Positions 61,530 through 64,000 of a stretch of DNA of 64,000 bases are shown one piece after another. Under the pieces are notes generated by a model. That model did no database searches. It was not told where the DNA came from and was given only the letters and a program-made list of their open reading frames with translations. Position 1 is the first letter of the stretch. The number at the start of each line of letters is the position of its first letter. Made by a program: the position numbers and the translations under genes. Where the stretch lies: the NCBI GenBank assembly GCA_016184115.1, contig JACPDH010000013.1, positions 43,341-107,340 on the forward strand. The letters are read 5' to 3'. The DNA is from Acidobacteriota bacterium. Lineage in GTDB: Bacteria; Acidobacteriota; Thermoanaerobaculia; Gp7-AA8.

Positions 61530-62852
61530 ATGCGCAAGCTAATGCTCGCGTTCTTGGTAGTGATGGGGCTGGCGATGCCGATGGCGGCAGAGCTTTGCAC
61601 CCCGGATGCAGTGCCGGCGGCGTCGCTGCTGCTGCCGTACTTTGAAGTTGACATCGAGAATCCGGATGGCGTGACCACCCTGTTCTCGATCAACAATGCG
61701 TCGTTCGAGGCCGCCCTGGCCCACGTGACGCTCTGGACGGACCTTTCGGTTCCGGTCCTCGACTTCGACGTCTACCTGACCGGTTATGACGTCGTGACGA
61801 TCAACCTGCGCGACATCATCATCAATGGTGTGATTCCGCGTACGGCTGACGATGCTCGCGATCCTTCGGACTCGATCAGCAACCAGGGTCTCTTCTCGGA
61901 CGACGTGACGTTCGCCAGCTGCGCCGGCGCGCTTCCGCCGCCCGCGACGATCGGTTCGCTTTACACCTCGCACCTGCAGGCGTCTCTGACGGGTGGAGCC
62001 TCCGCGCTGCTTGGCGGCCTCTGCTCCGGCCTGAACTACGGCGACGGCATCGCGCGCGGTTACGTGACGATCGACTCGGTCAACGCGTGCTCGATCCTGT
62101 TCCCTGGCGATCTCGGCTACTTCCTCGAAGGTGGACTCGGTCTGGCGAACAACCAGAACGTCCTCTGGGGTGACTACTTCCACGTCGACTCGGCGAACAA
62201 CTTCGCCCAGGGCGACGTGCTGGTTCACCTCGAGGCCGAAGGCACCGCGTCGAACGGCGACATCTACGGTGACTTCTTCGCTGCTGGCGACCACACCTTC
62301 TACGGCCGCTATGTTGCGGCAGCGGCGACTGACGGCCGCGAGGCGCTTCCTTCGACCTACGGCGTTCGCTACCTGAACGGCGGCGCGTTCGACGGCGGCA
62401 CCCAGCTGACGATCTGGCGCGAGTCGACGACCCCGGCGTCGTCCCCCTTCACCTGCCCGGCGACGATCGGTCGTCCGGCCTGGTATCCCCTCGGCCTGAC
62501 GCAAGTCGTCGTCTTCGACGAAGAAGAGAACCCGGTTACGCAGGAAGGCTGCAGCGTGTCGCCCTGCCCGACCGAGGATGTGCTTGCGATCCCGGCCGAG
62601 GCGCAGCGCGTCATCGTCGGCAGCGACCAGCTGCCGGTCGTGGAAGACTTCGGCTGGCTCTACATGAACTTCAACACGACCGTTGCGGGCGACCCGCACG
62701 CCGACGTGTACGCGCAGGCTTTCGTCAGCGCGAACATGGATGCGAGCGGCCGCTTCAGCGTCGGCTTCCAGGCCGTGTCGCTGAACCAGCTCTGCAACAC
62801 GGGCATCCTCGACGGTCTCAACCAGAACGTCTCGCTGAGCGAGATCAACTAG
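61530..62852 (+). CDS. Secreted protein of unknown family, first of a tandem pair
   Basis: 440 residues with a signal peptide (LMLAFLVVMGLAMPMAAELC). The mature part starts AASLLLPYFEVDIENPDGVTTLFSINN and includes TLWTDLSVPVLDFDVYLTGYDVVTINLRDI, PPATIGSLYTSHLQASLTGGASALLGGLC and HTFYGRYVAAAATDGREALPSTYGVRYLNGGAFDGGTQLTIWRESTTPASSPF. It is beta-rich with several cysteines, probably a surface or fibre-type protein; the family is unknown to me. A paralog follows 270 bases downstream. Confidence 0.78.
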   Translation: MRKLMLAFLVVMGLAMPMAAELCTPDAVPAASLLLPYFEVDIENPDGVTTLFSINNASFEAALAHVTLWTDLSVPVLDFDVYLTGYDVVTINLRDIIINGVIPRTADDARDPSDSISNQGLFSDDVTFASCAGALPPPATIGSLYTSHLQASLTGGASALLGGLCSGLNYGDGIARGYVTIDSVNACSILFPGDLGYFLEGGLGLANNQNVLWGDYFHVDSANNFAQGDVLVHLEAEGTASNGDIYGDFFAAGDHTFYGRYVAAAATDGREALPSTYGVRYLNGGAFDGGTQLTIWRESTTPASSPFTCPATIGRPAWYPLGLTQVVVFDEEENPVTQEGCSVSPCPTEDVLAIPAEAQRVIVGSDQLPVVEDFGWLYMNFNTTVAGDPHADVYAQAFVSANMDASGRFSVGFQAVSLNQLCNTGILDGLNQNVSLSEIN

Positions 62853-62872
62853 CTTTACTCAGTCCGCAGCGC

Positions 62873-62906
62873 GAAAGGGCCGGCGAAAAGCCGGCCCTTT
62901 CTATTT
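62873..62906 (+). terminator. Rho-independent terminator
   Basis: A perfect 12-bp stem (62873-62884 with 62890-62901, loop GAAAA) is followed by TATTT. It lies 21 bases after the stop of the first secreted paralog. Confidence 0.88.
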
Positions 62907-62943
62907 GCATTCGCATCGGATGGAGCGCCTCCGGAAAAACTCC

Positions 62944-62972
62944 TTGATGCCTAAAACATGTGAGCCTATAGT
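62944..62972 (+). promoter_or_regulatory. Sigma70-like promoter of the second secreted paralog
   Basis: TTGATG (62944-62949), 17-base spacer, TATAGT (62967-62972). The leader of about 140 bases contains CCTGTCCCG-type stems; both paralogs share GATGGAGGCGAGG before the start codon. Confidence 0.6.
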
Positions 62973-63121
62973 ATCCGCGTCACTCGGATCCATGCGGTTC
63001 CCGGAGCAAACAGGAAACGATTTCAACGGGCAGGAGATCATCCTGTCCCGCTGTGCGTGTAGTTCGACGTTGGTGGGCTGAGGCCCGAAAACCAAAGAAA
63101 TACGATGGAGGCGAGGTAACG

Positions 63122-64000
63122 ATGCGTAAGTTGGTGCTCACATTGCTCGTTGTGACGGGGCTGGCGCTGCCGATGTCTGCAGAGCTTTGCACCCCCGATG
63201 CGGTTCCGGCGGCGACGCTGCTGCTGCCGTATTTCGAAGTTGACCTCGAGAGCGCGGACGGCGTGACGACGCTCTTCTCGATCAACAATGCGTCGGCGAC
63301 GGCCACCCTGGCCCACGTCACGCTCTGGACCGACCTCTCGGTTCCGGTCCTCGACTTCGACGTCTATCTGACCGGTTTCGACGTCGTGACGGTCAATCTG
63401 CGCGACGTCATCGTCAACGGCGTGATCCCGAGAACGGCATCGGCGGGTCAGGATGGAGGCGACACGATCAGTCCGCAGGGCATCATCTCGCAGGACATCA
63501 ACTTCGCGAGCTGCAACGGGTCGCTTCCGCCTCCGGCGACGATCGGTTCGCTCTACACCTCGCACCTGCAGGCGGCCCTCACCGGCCAGGCCTCGGCGCT
63601 GCTTGGCGGACTCTGCTCCGGTCTGAATTACGGCGACGGGCTCGCGCGCGGCTACGTGACGGTTGACACCGTCAACGCGTGCTCGATCCTGTTCCCTGGC
63701 GATATCGGCTACTTCCCCGGCCTTGCGACATTCCAGAACGTCCTCTGGGGCGACTACTTCCTGGTTAATTCTGCCGAGAACTTCGCGCAGGGCGACGTGC
63801 TGGTTCACATCGAAGCGTCATCGACGCTCTTCGGAGCAGGCGACCACACGTTCTACGGCCGCTATGTGGCAGCGACGGGCGTCGACGGCCGCGAGCCGCT
63901 TCCCTCGACCTACGGCGTTCGCTACCTGAATGGCGGCGCGTTCGACGGCGGCACCTCGCTGCTCGTCTGGCGCGAGTCGACGACCCCGGCGTCGTCTCCC
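63122..64000 (+). CDS. Secreted protein of unknown family, second of a tandem pair (cut by window edge)
   Basis: 293 residues are visible. MRKLVLTLLVVTGLALPMSAELCTPDAVPA is a near copy of the first paralog's start, and the two proteins stay closely similar to the right edge (LFSINNASATATLAHVTLWTDLSVPVLDFDVYLTGFDVVTVNLRDV...). The main differences are a shorter segment around LGYF/IGYF and in the loop before GDHTFYGRYVAA. The C-terminal third lies outside the window. GGAGGCGAGG precedes the ATG. Confidence 0.85.
   Translation, partial: MRKLVLTLLVVTGLALPMSAELCTPDAVPAATLLLPYFEVDLESADGVTTLFSINNASATATLAHVTLWTDLSVPVLDFDVYLTGFDVVTVNLRDVIVNGVIPRTASAGQDGGDTISPQGIISQDINFASCNGSLPPPATIGSLYTSHLQAALTGQASALLGGLCSGLNYGDGLARGYVTVDTVNACSILFPGDIGYFPGLATFQNVLWGDYFLVNSAENFAQGDVLVHIEASSTLFGAGDHTFYGRYVAATGVDGREPLPSTYGVRYLNGGAFDGGTSLLVWRESTTPASSP

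Noticed and set aside
62985..63115. Possible riboswitch in the 140-base leader of the second secreted paralog
   Set aside because: Stems are present, but no class consensus (c-di-GMP, SAM, cobalamin) could be recognised, and the gene gives no clue to a ligand.

Overview
The window is GC-rich, densely coding DNA from a Gram-negative bacterium. A Pal-type lipoprotein, a predicted outer-membrane beta-barrel protein, an O-antigen-ligase-like protein and several lipoproteins all require an outer membrane. The gene content (succinylase-type lysine/DAP genes, EgtB/EgtD, a kinase-hydrolase-cyclase fusion, a BlaI/M56 pair, DUF547 and FG-GAP proteins) fits a soil or sediment Acidobacteriota-like lineage. 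That placement is inference; there is no rRNA gene in the window. It looks chromosomal: I see no transposase, integrase, phage or plasmid gene.

Layout. 1-5.3 kb: a cut radical SAM gene, DUF547, a family 2 glycosyltransferase, an FmdB zinc ribbon and a large Ser/Thr kinase fused to an alpha/beta hydrolase and a degenerate cyclase domain. 5.3-12.4 kb (minus strand): a lysine/diaminopimelate cluster, lysC-dapB-dapA-dapD, a GT-C-like membrane protein and a DapC-like aminotransferase; asd lies apart at 34.6 kb. 12.5-18.3 kb: methyltransferase, PilT-type ATPase, NarL/NarX-type two-component pair, lone receiver domain, Pal. 18.5-25.4 kb: AidB-like acyl-CoA dehydrogenase, ergothioneine genes egtB-egtD, and an OpuC-type compatible-solute ABC transporter. 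25.5-34.1 kb: membrane glycosyltransferase-like and MOP-like proteins, a BlaI repressor with an M56 sensor protease carrying TPRs, an outer membrane protein, MmcQ/YjbR, methyltransferase. 34.6-41.7 kb: asd, membrane pair, DUF72 plus a DUF72 relic, class II photolyase, receiver-EAL protein and tmRNA (ssrA). 42-57.7 kb: NAD genes nadC, pncB, nadE and pncA interleaved with a CBM9-like protein, a PDZ protein, a second two-component system, a PilZ protein and a sulfatase/methyltransferase/small-membrane-protein operon. 57.7-64 kb: O-antigen-ligase-like protein, TPR protein, FG-GAP lipoprotein, and two tandem paralogous secreted proteins, the second cut by the right edge.

Two global signals stand out. 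First, several intergenic regions hold arrays of 7-bp units (AGGACTN, GAACNNN or GCGGANT types), nearly always as an inverted pair flanking a spacer; separate palindromic elements with long inverted arms also occur, one in two copies. Second, many genes have a TANNNT -10 box ending only 6-9 bases before an ATG or GTG and no Shine-Dalgarno sequence, so leaderless mRNAs appear common. Genes inside operons or with longer leaders carry normal GGAGG-type sites.
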